DNA of 64,000 bases from Halorientalis sp. LT38 (GTDB taxonomy: Archaea; Halobacteriota; Halobacteria; Halobacteriales; Haloarculaceae). Every line of letters begins with the position of its first letter. Position 1 is the stretch's first letter. The notes under the pieces were generated by a model. It did no database searches. It was not told the DNA's origin and saw nothing but the letters and a program-made list of their open reading frames with translations. Positions 53,285 through 61,884 of this stretch are shown here, piece after piece. The stretch covers positions 2,046,001-2,110,000 of the forward strand of contig NZ_JAYEZN010000001.1 of NCBI RefSeq assembly GCF_037031225.1, written 5' to 3'. The position numbers and the translations under genes are program-made.

Positions 53285-53602
53285 GTGTCGGGCCGAACCG
53301 TTCGTTCGAAGCTGCCGCCGACCCGGTAGTATGTCTGTCGGATTCGGTCGGAAGAAACGGCGAACAACGTGGAGAAACGTGCGACAACGGGCCGATCCTG
53401 AACGGAAGACCCATTTAGGCAACTCGAACATCATCGAATTAGCAATGTCCTGCCCCACACCGCGGGCGGTGCTGGATCCCACCCGATCCTCGCCCACGTC
53501 GCGTGCGGGCCGCTGTCACGGTCTCCTCTCCCAACCCATGAGTCACACTATCCAGGCTGGCGCGAGAGATATCGTCCGTCGACCCACCGGAGGCGATCGC
53601 GG
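53285..53602. promoter_or_regulatory. divergent promoter region of halocyanin and the cytochrome bc operon
   Basis: This 318-base gap contains no credible gene. A TATA-like GAGATATC at 53567-53574 lies about 30 bases before the operon, and GGAGG at 53588-53592 precedes the ATG at 53603 by 10 bases. That makes it one of the few good Shine-Dalgarno sequences in the window and implies a leadered mRNA. CCCATTTAGG at 53410-53419 is a second AT-rich box. Confidence 0.5.
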
Positions 53603-54268
53603 ATGAGGCGCGAGACGGTGCTCATCGTCCTGCTGATCGCCTCGGTGTTGCTCCCGATGTGGTACGTCGCGCTCACGAGCGGCACCCCGGGGAGCGGGAT
53701 CGGCCTCGGCGTCGGCGAGGACCCCGTCCCGGTCAACCAGTCGGCCGACATCGACCCCACCGGGAAGTTCCTGCCGACGCCCGTCGAGGTCGGCCCCAAC
53801 CAGTCCGGCGTGCTCACCTGGGTCGCGCTCCTGGGGACCGTCGCCGCGATGGTCGGCGCGACGCGGTTCGTCGACCGCCTCGGGCACACCCGCCAGTCGA
53901 TCGCGGAGTCGGATCTGGAACCCGACGGGGGTCCCGCGAGCAGCGCGAGTGGGACTTCGTCGGATCGAAGATCTGACGGTCGGAAGCCGGTCGTGAAGGT
54001 CCCGCCGTACCTCCAGACCGACACCCGGTGGATCGTCGATTACTGGCCGGCCCCGGCCGACCGGACGGGCCTGCTCGCGCTGGCTGGACTGGCCTGGAGC
54101 ACCGTCGTCTTCGCCGCCCTGCTTGGCCTCGAGGGGCTCGGGCAGGCGCGCAACCAGTTCATCGGCGTCTACGCGGGCATGCTCTTCCTCACGCTCGCCG
54201 CCACCGTACTGGTCTACGCCGTCTTCTTCGTCCCCTCGATCACCGTCGCAGAACGGAGGGATCACTGA
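53603..54268 (+). CDS. membrane protein of the cytochrome bc operon
   Basis: The 221-residue protein has an N-terminal helix (TVLIVLLIASVLLPMWYVAL), a periplasmic segment, a second helix (about 70-88), an acidic Ser-rich loop and two C-terminal helices (LLALAGLAWSTVVFAALLGL and FIGVYAGMLFLTLAATVLVYAVFF). It has no haem-binding CXXCH or other redox motif. Its stop abuts the Rieske start (TGA at 54266-54268, ATG at 54269), so it is probably an accessory subunit of the complex. Confidence 0.75.
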   Translation: MRRETVLIVLLIASVLLPMWYVALTSGTPGSGIGLGVGEDPVPVNQSADIDPTGKFLPTPVEVGPNQSGVLTWVALLGTVAAMVGATRFVDRLGHTRQSIAESDLEPDGGPASSASGTSSDRRSDGRKPVVKVPPYLQTDTRWIVDYWPAPADRTGLLALAGLAWSTVVFAALLGLEGLGQARNQFIGVYAGMLFLTLAATVLVYAVFFVPSITVAERRDH

Positions 54269-54925
54269 ATGCCGACCGACACCCGCCCCGACGACCCCCA
54301 CGCAGAGATCGAGATCGAGCGCCGCCAGGTCGCGAAAGTCCTCGCCGCAGTCAGCGGCGTCGGCGCCGTAAGCGCCTTCGGCGTCTCCTCGCTCGCCGGC
54401 CTCGCCGAGTCCGGGAAGGTCGAGGAGCCCGAACCGGTGTTCGTCGAGGGCGTTCGGCTGGTCGACGCCGACGGGAACCCGCTTTCGGCCGCCGACGCGC
54501 TGCCCGCGACCGACGAACTCGACGTCGCGACCGTCTACGCCGAGGCCGAGGGCGGCGGCCCCGTCGAGGAGGACCGCGGCACCGTCCTGCTCGCTCGGTT
54601 CCCCCGGGACAGCTACGAGGAACCGACGAACCTCGACGGCGTCGCCGAGGGGTACGCCGCCTACTCGAAGGTGTGTACGCACCTGGGCTGTCTCGTCGAC
54701 GGCACCGAGGGAAACCAGTTCAACTGCCAGTGCCACGGCTCGGTGTTCGATCCCCTGAAGGGCGCCGAGGTGACCAGCGGGCCGGCACCGCGCGCGCTCC
54801 CCCAGCTTCCCCTCGGCGTCGCCGCCGGCGAGACGACCGAGGACGGTGCAACGCCCACGGACGCGGAGGCGGGCCAACTGCTGCTGGCGACGGGTCCCAT
54901 CGAGGGCCCGATCGGACCGGAGTGA
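54269..54925 (+). CDS. Rieske iron-sulfur protein
   Basis: The 218-residue subunit has one N-terminal membrane anchor (VAKVLAAVSGVGAVSAFGVS, about 21-40) and a Rieske domain. Cluster boxes are C136-T-H138-L-G-C141 and C153-Q-C155-H156-G-S; C141 and C155 would form the disulfide. It transfers electrons from quinol to a soluble or anchored carrier, here plausibly the divergently encoded halocyanin. It is second in the operon, followed 6 bases later by cytochrome b. Confidence 0.95.
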   Translation: MPTDTRPDDPHAEIEIERRQVAKVLAAVSGVGAVSAFGVSSLAGLAESGKVEEPEPVFVEGVRLVDADGNPLSAADALPATDELDVATVYAEAEGGGPVEEDRGTVLLARFPRDSYEEPTNLDGVAEGYAAYSKVCTHLGCLVDGTEGNQFNCQCHGSVFDPLKGAEVTSGPAPRALPQLPLGVAAGETTEDGATPTDAEAGQLLLATGPIEGPIGPE

Positions 54926-54931
54926 TCTCAG

Positions 54932-56398
54932 ATGACAGGCGACAATTCCGACGACGGCGATATCGACGACGGGACCGCTGACGGGTCGGCCCGCTCGGAT
55001 GGGAGCGGCCACGCCGGCGGCTACGACGGGTCGACCGGCGGCGAGCCGGTCCACGGCAGACACATCGAGACCCGCCAGAAGTACCCCAACAACCGGCTGT
55101 TCACCTGGCTCGACGACCGGCTCGAGCTGAACCACGACGTGCTCGGGAAGGCCTTCCCCGAGGACAAGTACGGCTCCTTCCTGCTCGGCGAGATCGCCCT
55201 CTTTTCCTTTATGTTCCTCGCGCTGACCGGCTCCTTCCTCGGCCTGATGTACGAGCCGGTCGCCTCAGAAGTTACCTACGAGGGCAACGCCGCCGAGTGG
55301 ACCGGACAGGAGGTGCCCGGGGCGTTCGCGAGCGTCCTGTCGATCACCTACGACACGCCCTTCGGGATGTTCCTCCGGATGGCCCACCACTGGGCGGCGT
55401 ACATCTTCATCGCCGCCATCGCGCTGCACATGTTCAGGGTGTTCTTCAGCGGCGCCTACCGCAACCCCCACGAGCCGAACTGGTTCGTCGGGAGCACGCT
55501 CCTCCTTCTGGCGCTCGCCGAGGGCTTTTTCGGCTACGCGCTCCCGCTGGACGGGTTCAGCAAGGCCGCGACCATCATCGGGTTCAACATGACCGGCGCG
55601 GTGCCCGTCGTCGGCGAGTTCCTCCAGGGGCTGGCCTTCGGCGGGGCCTTCCCCAGCCAGGCCGAGCAGGTGATCCCGCACATGTTCTTCCTGCACGTCT
55701 TCTTGCTCCCCGCCCTGTTGATCGGGATCATCGGCCTCCACATGATGATCCTGATGCGCCAGAAACACACCGAACACGCGCCCAGTTCCCGCGGCGGCGA
55801 GCGCAGTCCCGCGGCCGACGACGACTCCTTCGTCGTCGGCTCGCCCCTGTTCCCCCAGCAGTTCCTGCTCTCGACGGTCGTACTCCTGCTGACGGCGGCG
55901 ACCATCTCCTTCCTCGCCGCCTTCTTCCCCGTCCAGCGGATCGCGGCCATCGGCCTCGAAGCCCCCTCGAACCCCAGCCCCGACTGGTTCTTCATGTGGG
56001 TGTTCGGCTCGCTGAAGATGATCCCCGCGGAGGTGACCCTCGCCGGGACGACCGTCGTCCTCGGCGGGTGGGCGGAGTTCATCGGCGGCATCCTGATCCC
56101 GATGGTGATCATCGGCGTCATGATCGTCTGGCCGCTGATCGACAACACGGAGGAGCCCCAGCACTTCACGGTCGACCCGCTCGACCGCCCCGCCCAGACC
56201 GCCCTCGGTGTGGGGGCGATCATGCTCACCATCGTCCTCTCCATCGACGGGATGCGCGGGACGGTCGCCACGGTGCTGGGCGTCTCCACCAACGCGCTGT
56301 ACCCCTACCTCGTGGCGATGACGGTCGGCATCCCGGTGCTGTACACCCTGCTCGTCTACGCCCTGCTCAAACGCCGACAGCACCGGCTCGCCGGGTAG
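54932..56398 (+). CDS. cytochrome b of a bc1/b6f-type complex (fused form)
   Basis: The 488-residue membrane subunit starts with a hydrophilic Gly/Asp-rich tail (about 1-50), then a b6-like four-helix part with haem histidines in AHHWAAYIFIAAIALHMFRV and in HMFFLHVFLLPALLIGIIGLH. A subunit-IV-like part follows with the quinol-site variant PDWFFMW (PEWY in mitochondria) and three or more helices to the end. It oxidises quinol together with the Rieske protein. The fusion of the two halves in one chain is evident from length and motifs. Confidence 0.94.
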   Translation: MTGDNSDDGDIDDGTADGSARSDGSGHAGGYDGSTGGEPVHGRHIETRQKYPNNRLFTWLDDRLELNHDVLGKAFPEDKYGSFLLGEIALFSFMFLALTGSFLGLMYEPVASEVTYEGNAAEWTGQEVPGAFASVLSITYDTPFGMFLRMAHHWAAYIFIAAIALHMFRVFFSGAYRNPHEPNWFVGSTLLLLALAEGFFGYALPLDGFSKAATIIGFNMTGAVPVVGEFLQGLAFGGAFPSQAEQVIPHMFFLHVFLLPALLIGIIGLHMMILMRQKHTEHAPSSRGGERSPAADDDSFVVGSPLFPQQFLLSTVVLLLTAATISFLAAFFPVQRIAAIGLEAPSNPSPDWFFMWVFGSLKMIPAEVTLAGTTVVLGGWAEFIGGILIPMVIIGVMIVWPLIDNTEEPQHFTVDPLDRPAQTALGVGAIMLTIVLSIDGMRGTVATVLGVSTNALYPYLVAMTVGIPVLYTLLVYALLKRRQHRLAG

Positions 56399-56575
56399 AT
56401 GCGCGTCCCGCTCTCCCCCGCGGCGCTCCGCCGGCTCGACCTGGCGAGCAAACTCGCCGGCCTCCTCCTGCTCGCGGTCGCGCTGGAGGGTTCACTTGGT
56501 AGCTGGTCCCTCTTGGTTGGCCTCGCCGGCCTCGTCGTCGGCGGCGCCACGATCTTCCTCGATCCCGCGAAGTAG
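56399..56575 (+). CDS. small membrane protein ending the cytochrome bc operon
   Basis: Starting at the base after the cytochrome b stop (TAG then ATG), a frame of 58 residues reads MRVPLSPAALRRLDLASKLA, then two hydrophobic stretches (GLLLLAVALEG and SLLVGLAGLVVGGATIFL), ending DPAK-stop. Spacing, codon use and polarity make it a real gene, possibly a small subunit or assembly factor of the complex. It is convergent with the next small membrane gene. Confidence 0.7.
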   Translation: MRVPLSPAALRRLDLASKLAGLLLLAVALEGSLGSWSLLVGLAGLVVGGATIFLDPAK

Positions 56576-56579
56576 GGGA

Positions 56580-56852
56580 TCACACCAGTTCCCGACGGAG
56601 GAAAAAGCCCGCGAGGACGACGGTACAGGCGCCGAGCACTAGTATTCCGAGCGTCCCGATCACACCGGAGTAGAAGAACAACTGGACGGCGATCCGGTTG
56701 GCGGTGCCTCTGGCCGCCAGCCCGCCGGTTGCCAGGCCGAAGGCCACCAGCCAGAGGCCGAACCCGAGCGCCCCGGCCCGCGCGAGCCACGGGTGGACGA
56801 ACCGGTCGAAGAAGCCGTCCGCCGCCTCGGGGCCGGGCGGGCGCTCGCGCAT
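56580..56852 (-). CDS. small two-helix membrane protein
   Basis: The 90-residue protein has an N-terminal amphipathic part (DGFFDRFVHPWLARAGALGF) and two membrane segments (LWLVAFGLATGGLAARG and FFYSGVIGTLGILVLGACTVVLAGFFL). It ends RRELV. It ends 4 bases from the cytochrome bc operon and precedes nothing on its strand; pyrE lies upstream of it by 6 bases, so the two may be co-transcribed. The function is unknown; it resembles a haloarchaeal family often found near bc complex genes. Confidence 0.7.
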   Translation of the reverse strand: MRERPPGPEAADGFFDRFVHPWLARAGALGFGLWLVAFGLATGGLAARGTANRIAVQLFFYSGVIGTLGILVLGACTVVLAGFFLRRELV

Positions 56853-56858
56853 CCCTCC

Positions 56859-57404
56859 TCAGCTCCCGTCGCCGACGTCGTCGGGCGCGTCGGCCAGCAG
56901 GTCGTCGGCCGTCAGGAGCGACTCCAGTTCGACGTCGTGCTCGGCGAGGTTCTCGGCCGCGCCCTCCTGTCGGTCGACGACGACGATGACGCGGTCGACC
57001 ACGGCACCGGCCTCGCGGAGCGCCTCGACCGCGTCGACCGCGCTCTGGCCGGTCGTGGCGATGTCCTCGAGGACGACGACCTCCTCCCCCTCGGCGAGGT
57101 CGCCCTCGATCCGGTTGCCGGTGCCGTACTCCTTGGCCTGCTTGCGCGCGATGACGTAGGGCTGTCCGGTCTCGACGCTCGTGACGGCGACGAGCGGCAC
57201 GGCACCGAGCGCGACGCCGGCGAGTTTCGCGTCCCCGACCCTGTCGGCGAAGGCCTCCGCGATCAGTTCCAGCGAGCGGGGATCGGTCTCGAAGACGTAC
57301 TTGTCGACGTAGTACTCGGAGGTCCCGCCGTGTGAGAGCTCGAACTCCCCGAACTTCACGGCGTCGGCGTCCCGGAGCGCGTCGATGAGGTCCTGACTGG
57401 TCAT
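56859..57404 (-). CDS. pyrE: orotate phosphoribosyltransferase
   Basis: The 181-residue enzyme makes OMP from orotate and PRPP in pyrimidine synthesis. The orotate-binding region is [20 protein letters not shown], with [18 protein letters not shown] and the PRPP loop [21 protein letters not shown]. The length is standard. The start at 57404 lies 40 bases downstream of the next gene's stop. Upp at 32177 is the salvage counterpart. Confidence 0.96.
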   Translation of the reverse strand: MTSQDLIDALRDADAVKFGEFELSHGGTSEYYVDKYVFETDPRSLELIAEAFADRVGDAKLAGVALGAVPLVAVTSVETGQPYVIARKQAKEYGTGNRIEGDLAEGEEVVVLEDIATTGQSAVDAVEALREAGAVVDRVIVVVDRQEGAAENLAEHDVELESLLTADDLLADAPDDVGDGS

Positions 57405-57444
57405 GTCACAGTCCCGGTGCCCGCGCGACTAATACCCGCCGGAA

Positions 57445-57843
57445 CTAGGCCGGCCCGGGCGGCGCACCCGCGCTGATCTGGGTCAGTCCGAGCAGCGCGA
57501 GCAGGAGGCCGGCGACGGCGACGCCGGCGGCCAGCAGCGGCGCGGTTATCTGTGCGGCGAAGATGGCCACGCCGCTCCCGCCGAGCAACAACACCGTCCC
57601 GCCCGCGACGCTCGCGGTGCTCTCGAGGGTCCGCTCGCCCATCGCCTCCGCGTACAGCAATCGCGTGCCGCCGAGACCGAGGACGCCCCCGAGGATGCCG
57701 AACACGACGGGGACCGCCAGCAGGAGGCCGTCGACGCCGCGGACGAGCCGGTAGCCGCCCACGGCGGCGATGCCGAGCGATCCCAGTGCGAGCAGCGACG
57801 CGCCGGCGAGGCGGGCTTGGGCCCCTTCGATCGAAGTACTCAC
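57445..57843 (-). CDS. four-helix membrane protein of unknown function
   Basis: The 132-residue hydrophobic protein begins at GTG 57843 (MSTSIEGAQARLAGASLLALG) and has four closely spaced membrane helices with many glycines (VFGILGGVLGLGGTRLLY; VAGGTVLLLGGSGVAIF; LLAAGVAVAGLLLALLGL). It ends AGAPPGPA. No charged residues suggesting transport are visible inside the helices. No family is assigned. Confidence 0.7.
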   Translation of the reverse strand: MSTSIEGAQARLAGASLLALGSLGIAAVGGYRLVRGVDGLLLAVPVVFGILGGVLGLGGTRLLYAEAMGERTLESTASVAGGTVLLLGGSGVAIFAAQITAPLLAAGVAVAGLLLALLGLTQISAGAPPGPA

Positions 57844-57931
57844 GTCTGGAAGCCGCTTCTCGAGCCACTGCCCTGTGCGTTGCGCTTCGCCGTCGCTTCT
57901 CGGGTGTGGAAAATACGAGATGAGAGACCGG

Positions 57932-58294
57932 TCAGAAGGGCGCTTCGGGGCCTTCGTCGTCGTCGCCGCCGCTCGACTCGTGGCCCGGGAAGGAGGGGCT
58001 GGTCGAACCGCCGGCCATGCCCTCGTTGCCGCCCATGCCGGTGTTGGCGTGGACCTCGGTGATCTCGGGGATCTCCTTGGTCATGCGCGTCTTGATGGCC
58101 TGGATGGTCATCGGGGAGATGCCACAGCCCGAACACGCGCCGCCGAGCTGGATGGACACCTCGCCGGTCTCCCGGTCGATGTCCTGGATGGCCGCGCTAC
58201 CGCCGTGCATCTGGATCTGCGGGAAGTTGCGGCGCAGGAAGTTCGTGATCTGCTCACGAAGGTCGTCGTCGCCGCCCTCGGTTTCGGTGCTCAT
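57932..58294 (-). CDS. NifU C-terminal-domain iron-sulfur scaffold
   Basis: The 120-residue protein has the NifU-like domain at about 10-80 with the cluster motif C54-S-G-C57 in LGGACSGCGISPMTIQAIK. An unusual Gly/Met/Ser/acid-rich tail of about 35 residues (MGGNEGMAGGSTSPSFPG then acidic) follows. It should carry or deliver Fe-S clusters. It is located between the NCS2 permease and a membrane protein. Confidence 0.92.
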   Translation of the reverse strand: MSTETEGGDDDLREQITNFLRRNFPQIQMHGGSAAIQDIDRETGEVSIQLGGACSGCGISPMTIQAIKTRMTKEIPEITEVHANTGMGGNEGMAGGSTSPSFPGHESSGGDDDEGPEAPF

Positions 58295-58367
58295 AGTACA
58301 TCTCCTTTGGTCGTCACCGTGCTTAGGCTTTTGGACTCACCCGTTCGGGTGGCCCGGTGGCGGCCGC

Positions 58368-59822
58368 TCAGGCCACCGCCGTGAGCACGCCGCTGGTCCG
58401 GACCGCGAAGTAGATCACGAACGCGACCGCGAGCAGCCACTGGCCGACGTGGACGTCGCGGAACTCGCCCTGCGCGGTCTTCACGATGGGGTAACTGATG
58501 ATCCCCGCCGCGATCCCGTAGGCGATGGAGTAGGTCAGCGGCATCACCATGATGGTCAGCCCGGCCGGCACCGCGTGGGCGAAGTCGTCCCACTGGATGT
58601 CGGTGACGTTGCCCATCAGGAGCACCGCCACGACCACCAGCGCGATGTGGGAGGCGTACTGCGGGATGGCCGCCGCGAGCGGCACGACGACCAGCGAGGC
58701 CAGGAAGAGCAGGCCGATCACGAGCGCGGTCATCCCGGTTCGACCGCCCTCCTCGACGCCCGCCGCGGACTCGATGTAGGTCGTGACCGTCGAGGTCCCG
58801 AGCATCCCGCCGACGGTGGTCCCGACCGCGTCCGCCATCAGCGGTCTGTCGATGTCGGGGAAGTCGCCGTCCTCGTCGAGGAAGCCGCCGGCCTGACCGA
58901 CGCCGACGAGCGTCCCCGCGGTGTCGAAGAAGTCCACGAAGAAGAAGGTGAACACGATCAGCGAGAACACGAACGGTTCGACGTTCGTGAACCCGTCGAG
59001 GAAGGCGCCGATCAGCGGCGTGATGTCGTACTGGGGGTCGGGGATGCTCGCGGGCGTGAGCGTCCCGCGCCCGAACATGCCCGCCGCGGTCAGGCCCCAC
59101 CCGAGCAGCGTCGTGCCGACGATGCCGATGACGATCGAGCCCTTGATCCCCGCCGCGTAGAGCGCGAACGTGAGGAAGAGGCCGAACACCGACAGGATCG
59201 CCACCGGATCGCTGGCCACGTCACCCAGCGCCAGAAGCGTCGCGGGATCGTCGACGACGATCCCCATCGCCTGGAACCCGATGATCGCCAGAAAGAGCCC
59301 GATCCCGGTCCCGACCCCGAACTTCACCGGCTCGGGGAACAGGTTGATGATGTACTCGCGCGCACCGATCGCGGTCAGAACGATGAAGATCACACCCTCC
59401 GTGACGATCGCGGCGAGGGCCGTCTGCCAGGGCACGCCCATCACGCCGACGACGGTGATCGCGAAGAAGGCGTTCAGCCCGAGTCCGGGAGCCAGCCCGA
59501 ACGGCCGGTTCGCGTAGAACGCCATCACGAAGATCGCGACCGCGGAGGCGAGGATCGTCACCACCGCCAGCATCTGGAACACCTCGCCGGCGCTGTACCC
59601 TTCCAGCGCGATCCCGCCGGGGGTGTTGTCGTCGGGGAACGCCGTCAGGATCGCCGGGTTCACGACGACGATGTAGCTCATCGTCAGGAAGGTCGTGATC
59701 CCCGCGAGGATCTCCGTCCGCAGGTCCGTGCCGTGCTCTGCGAACCCGAAGTAGTTCGCGAACCAGGAGTCCTGGCCCCCGTCCGTCACCGCCTCGTCAC
59801 CCGCCGCCGGTTCGTCGGACAT
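58368..59822 (-). CDS. NCS2 family (AzgA-like) purine permease
   Basis: The 484-residue transporter has fourteen predicted helices. Markers are LRTEILAGITTFLTMSYIVVV with NPAIL, NRPFGLAPGLGLNAFFA, FVDFFDTAGTLVGVGQ and the TVGGMLGTSTVTTYIESAAGV signature of AzgA-like guanine/hypoxanthine carriers. It probably imports purine bases by proton or sodium symport. The start MSDEPAAGDEAV at 59822 is preferred over 59837. Confidence 0.9.
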   Translation of the reverse strand: MSDEPAAGDEAVTDGGQDSWFANYFGFAEHGTDLRTEILAGITTFLTMSYIVVVNPAILTAFPDDNTPGGIALEGYSAGEVFQMLAVVTILASAVAIFVMAFYANRPFGLAPGLGLNAFFAITVVGVMGVPWQTALAAIVTEGVIFIVLTAIGAREYIINLFPEPVKFGVGTGIGLFLAIIGFQAMGIVVDDPATLLALGDVASDPVAILSVFGLFLTFALYAAGIKGSIVIGIVGTTLLGWGLTAAGMFGRGTLTPASIPDPQYDITPLIGAFLDGFTNVEPFVFSLIVFTFFFVDFFDTAGTLVGVGQAGGFLDEDGDFPDIDRPLMADAVGTTVGGMLGTSTVTTYIESAAGVEEGGRTGMTALVIGLLFLASLVVVPLAAAIPQYASHIALVVVAVLLMGNVTDIQWDDFAHAVPAGLTIMVMPLTYSIAYGIAAGIISYPIVKTAQGEFRDVHVGQWLLAVAFVIYFAVRTSGVLTAVA

Positions 59823-60040
59823 GCTTCGTCGTCGCAAACGTTTCTCCCCAGCCTGTTATGTATTTCTTTGCCGGTAGTGTTCGCGGTGTAACATCTCGAC
59901 CCACCGAACCGGACGGAGCCGAGAAGGCTGCCGAACTGGGCAGTGACGGGCGTTGGAGACGCTTCGGCTCCCCGACCGATTCTGGATCGTGACAGATGAA
60001 CTGCAAGTCGCCTGTCTCACAGGTCAGGCCGGATCGACGA

Positions 60041-60367
60041 TCACTCGCTGGTGTCGAACCCGAACACGCGCTGGAGTTCGGTCTCGATCTCGTCGAGGTA
60101 GCGGTCCATGATCGAGTCGAACTTCTCCTCGCCGACGACGACGCCCTGCAGGCGGTCGTACGGGTCGTCGGGGAGTTCGATGCGGAACCGCCCGTCGCCC
60201 TCGTAGAAGGGCTCGCTCTCCGAGAGGACGAACTGGTCGATGCCGTGGATCAGCTCGGAGTCGTAGCGGTCGTTCATCGTCTGGAAGGCGTTCTTGTACG
60301 CCCGCTGGAGCTCCGTGAAGTAGTTGGCGTACTTGTCCTCGAATCGCTCGGGATCGAACTCGGCCAT
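60041..60367 (-). CDS. DUF5783-like haloarchaeal protein
   Basis: The 108-residue protein begins MAEFDPERFEDKYANYFTEL and has LIHGIDQFVLSESEPFYEGD and RFRIELPDDPYDRL blocks typical of a small conserved haloarchaeal family. It is soluble, acidic and mostly helical. No function is known. It lies 35 bases downstream of the next membrane-protein gene in the same orientation and may share its transcript. Confidence 0.82.
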   Translation of the reverse strand: MAEFDPERFEDKYANYFTELQRAYKNAFQTMNDRYDSELIHGIDQFVLSESEPFYEGDGRFRIELPDDPYDRLQGVVVGEEKFDSIMDRYLDEIETELQRVFGFDTSE

Positions 60368-60402
60368 ACTCTGTGCTCCGTGAGCGAGCCCTAAAACCTG
60401 CG

Positions 60403-60693
60403 TCACTCGTCGTCGGCGTCGCCGACGGTCTCGCGTCCGGGGAGGTCGAACCCCCGGTCGGGCAGCGCCAGCTGGTACAGCCCGATCCCGGCGACGGCCG
60501 ACAGCGCGATGGCCGCCGCGATGGGGAGCCACACCGCCGTCGAGAGCAGTCGCTCCGGGCCGATCTGCCGGGGCACGACCGTCGCGACGACCACCGCCAG
60601 GATCGACATGGTGAAGACCACGCCGAAGGCGAAGCCCGCCCCGAAGACGAGCCGCTCGCGCTCGGTCGTCTCGTCCGGTTCTGATCGTGCCAT
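60403..60693 (-). CDS. small two-helix membrane protein
   Basis: The 96-residue protein has a charged N-terminus (MARSEPDETTERERLVFGAG), two hydrophobic helices (FGVVFTMSILAVVVATVV and WLPIAAAIALSAVAGIGLY) and an acidic C-terminal tail ending GDADDE. The layout resembles the protein at 46055. The function is unknown. The ATG at 60693 lies 53 bases from the upstream bat regulator's stop. Confidence 0.7.
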   Translation of the reverse strand: MARSEPDETTERERLVFGAGFAFGVVFTMSILAVVVATVVPRQIGPERLLSTAVWLPIAAAIALSAVAGIGLYQLALPDRGFDLPGRETVGDADDE

Positions 60694-60746
60694 GGGATAA
60701 CACTCGTCACTCGAACGTGTTAGCTCTGGTGGCCGTTCGAACTGGG

Positions 60747-61442
60747 TCAGTCGTCCCCGTCGACGAGCGCGGTCCCGTCGTGTGCGTCGGGGACGGTCGT
60801 CGCCACCAGGCGCTGTTCGATCCGGCGGAGGTGCTGACCGACGACGCTGGCCGAACAGTCCAGTTCGGCCGCGATGTCCGCGTGCGTCGCGGCCCGCGGG
60901 TTCTCGTAGTAGCCCAGTTCGACGGCCGTGAGCAACACCTCCTGCTGGCGCTCGGTCAGTTCCCGGAACCGCTGGCTGGTCTCCGGATCGTGTCTCCGGA
61001 CGTACTTGACGTGGACGTCGGCGAGTTCGCGCGTCTCCGCCAGTCGGTCCCGCAAGGCCTCCTGACTCCCCGTCTCGACGATTTCGAGCGTCGACGGCTC
61101 GTGGTCGACGAACCGGATGGGGAACTCCATGGAGACCCCGAAAGACTGGCGGATCGAGAGCAACCGCTCGAACGTCTCGTCGGGATGAAAGCGCAACTGC
61201 GCGACGAGCGTCTCCCCCTGCTCTGTGACCCTCGCGTCGACGACCTTCTGCGGGACCGCGTCGAGACACGTTCGCAGCGTCTCCGCGTCGCCGTCGACCT
61301 CGTAGACGACCAGCACCGTGCCGTCGGCGAGAAACTCGAACGACCGGATCGCCTCGAAGTACACGTCGACGTCCCACAGCGCTCGCTCCCCCAGATCGAA
61401 GTATCCTCGCTCCGGTGTTATCGTGAACGCGACCTCCCACAT
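60747..61442 (-). CDS. bat-type HTH transcriptional regulator
   Basis: The 231-residue protein has an N-terminal sensing region (about 1-155, MWEVAFTITPERGYFDLGE) and a C-terminal HTH_10 (about 160-215, LTERQQEVLLTAVELGYYENP, then ATHADIAAELDCSASVVGQHLRRIE). It is a paralogue of the regulator at 214. A long TATA box (TATATTTTTATAT on the reverse strand, 61488-61500) implies a leader of about 20 bases before the ATG at 61442. Target genes are unknown. Confidence 0.87.
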   Translation of the reverse strand: MWEVAFTITPERGYFDLGERALWDVDVYFEAIRSFEFLADGTVLVVYEVDGDAETLRTCLDAVPQKVVDARVTEQGETLVAQLRFHPDETFERLLSIRQSFGVSMEFPIRFVDHEPSTLEIVETGSQEALRDRLAETRELADVHVKYVRRHDPETSQRFRELTERQQEVLLTAVELGYYENPRAATHADIAAELDCSASVVGQHLRRIEQRLVATTVPDAHDGTALVDGDD

Positions 61443-61884
61443 ACTGTTAACCTCACCCCCGAACTGGTCGTTCGTTACGGCCCCTCCATATAAAAATATA
61501 ATCATGACCGTACGAATATATACCCTTCGTCCGCTACAGCGTTAGTTTGCGGTGTGGACGCAGACACCGCAGTGAGAAGCGTGGGGATGGCAACGACCGA
61601 CCCCACCGATCGGTGCTTCGCGGGACGGGTCCGACTGCACGGGTGCGGATCCGCACGGGGACCCCGCGTCCCCGTCCGCTCCGGCCGTCACCCGTCTCGA
61701 CGAAAGCGGGCGGATCGCCACCCGCCCTCTCTCCCTCGACCTGCGAGACCGCTCCCCCAATGCGCAGGACCGATCTCACCGCCGTCTGCGCCGTTTTTTG
61801 CGACCTCGGGCCCGTTCGCACACTCGGCAGTCCATCGCTCCCGATAAACCACAGGTCGCTATAGCAAACGTCGCCCGTGGCCGG
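61443..61884. other. 442-base gap: bat promoter and non-coding sequence
   Basis: The first 60 bases hold the bat promoter. Beyond it an 8 bp perfect inverted repeat (TGCGGTGT, 61548-61555; ACACCGCA, 61564-61571; spacer 8) lies near a second AT-rich run (GAATATATACC, 61515-61525). From 61575 to 61860 several open frames exist on both strands but they are proline/arginine-rich, lack acidic bias and overlap each other, so I see no gene. Confidence 0.45.

Noticed and set aside
52005-53414. Long minus-strand frame through the glutaredoxin and halocyanin genes
   Set aside because: It is antisense-frame noise over two well-supported genes; only its last 30 residues lie in the gap and they show no recognisable protein.
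53445-53606. Open frame of 53 residues ending on the ATG of the cytochrome bc operon's first gene
   Set aside because: Composition is basic and Pro/Ser-rich, codon use is atypical, and it covers the operon's TATA-like box and Shine-Dalgarno sequence; it is more likely a leader region.
61554-61847. Overlapping open frames in the gap upstream of the bat regulator
   Set aside because: All are Pro/Arg-rich without acidic bias, overlap one another on both strands and lack a TATA box at leaderless distance.
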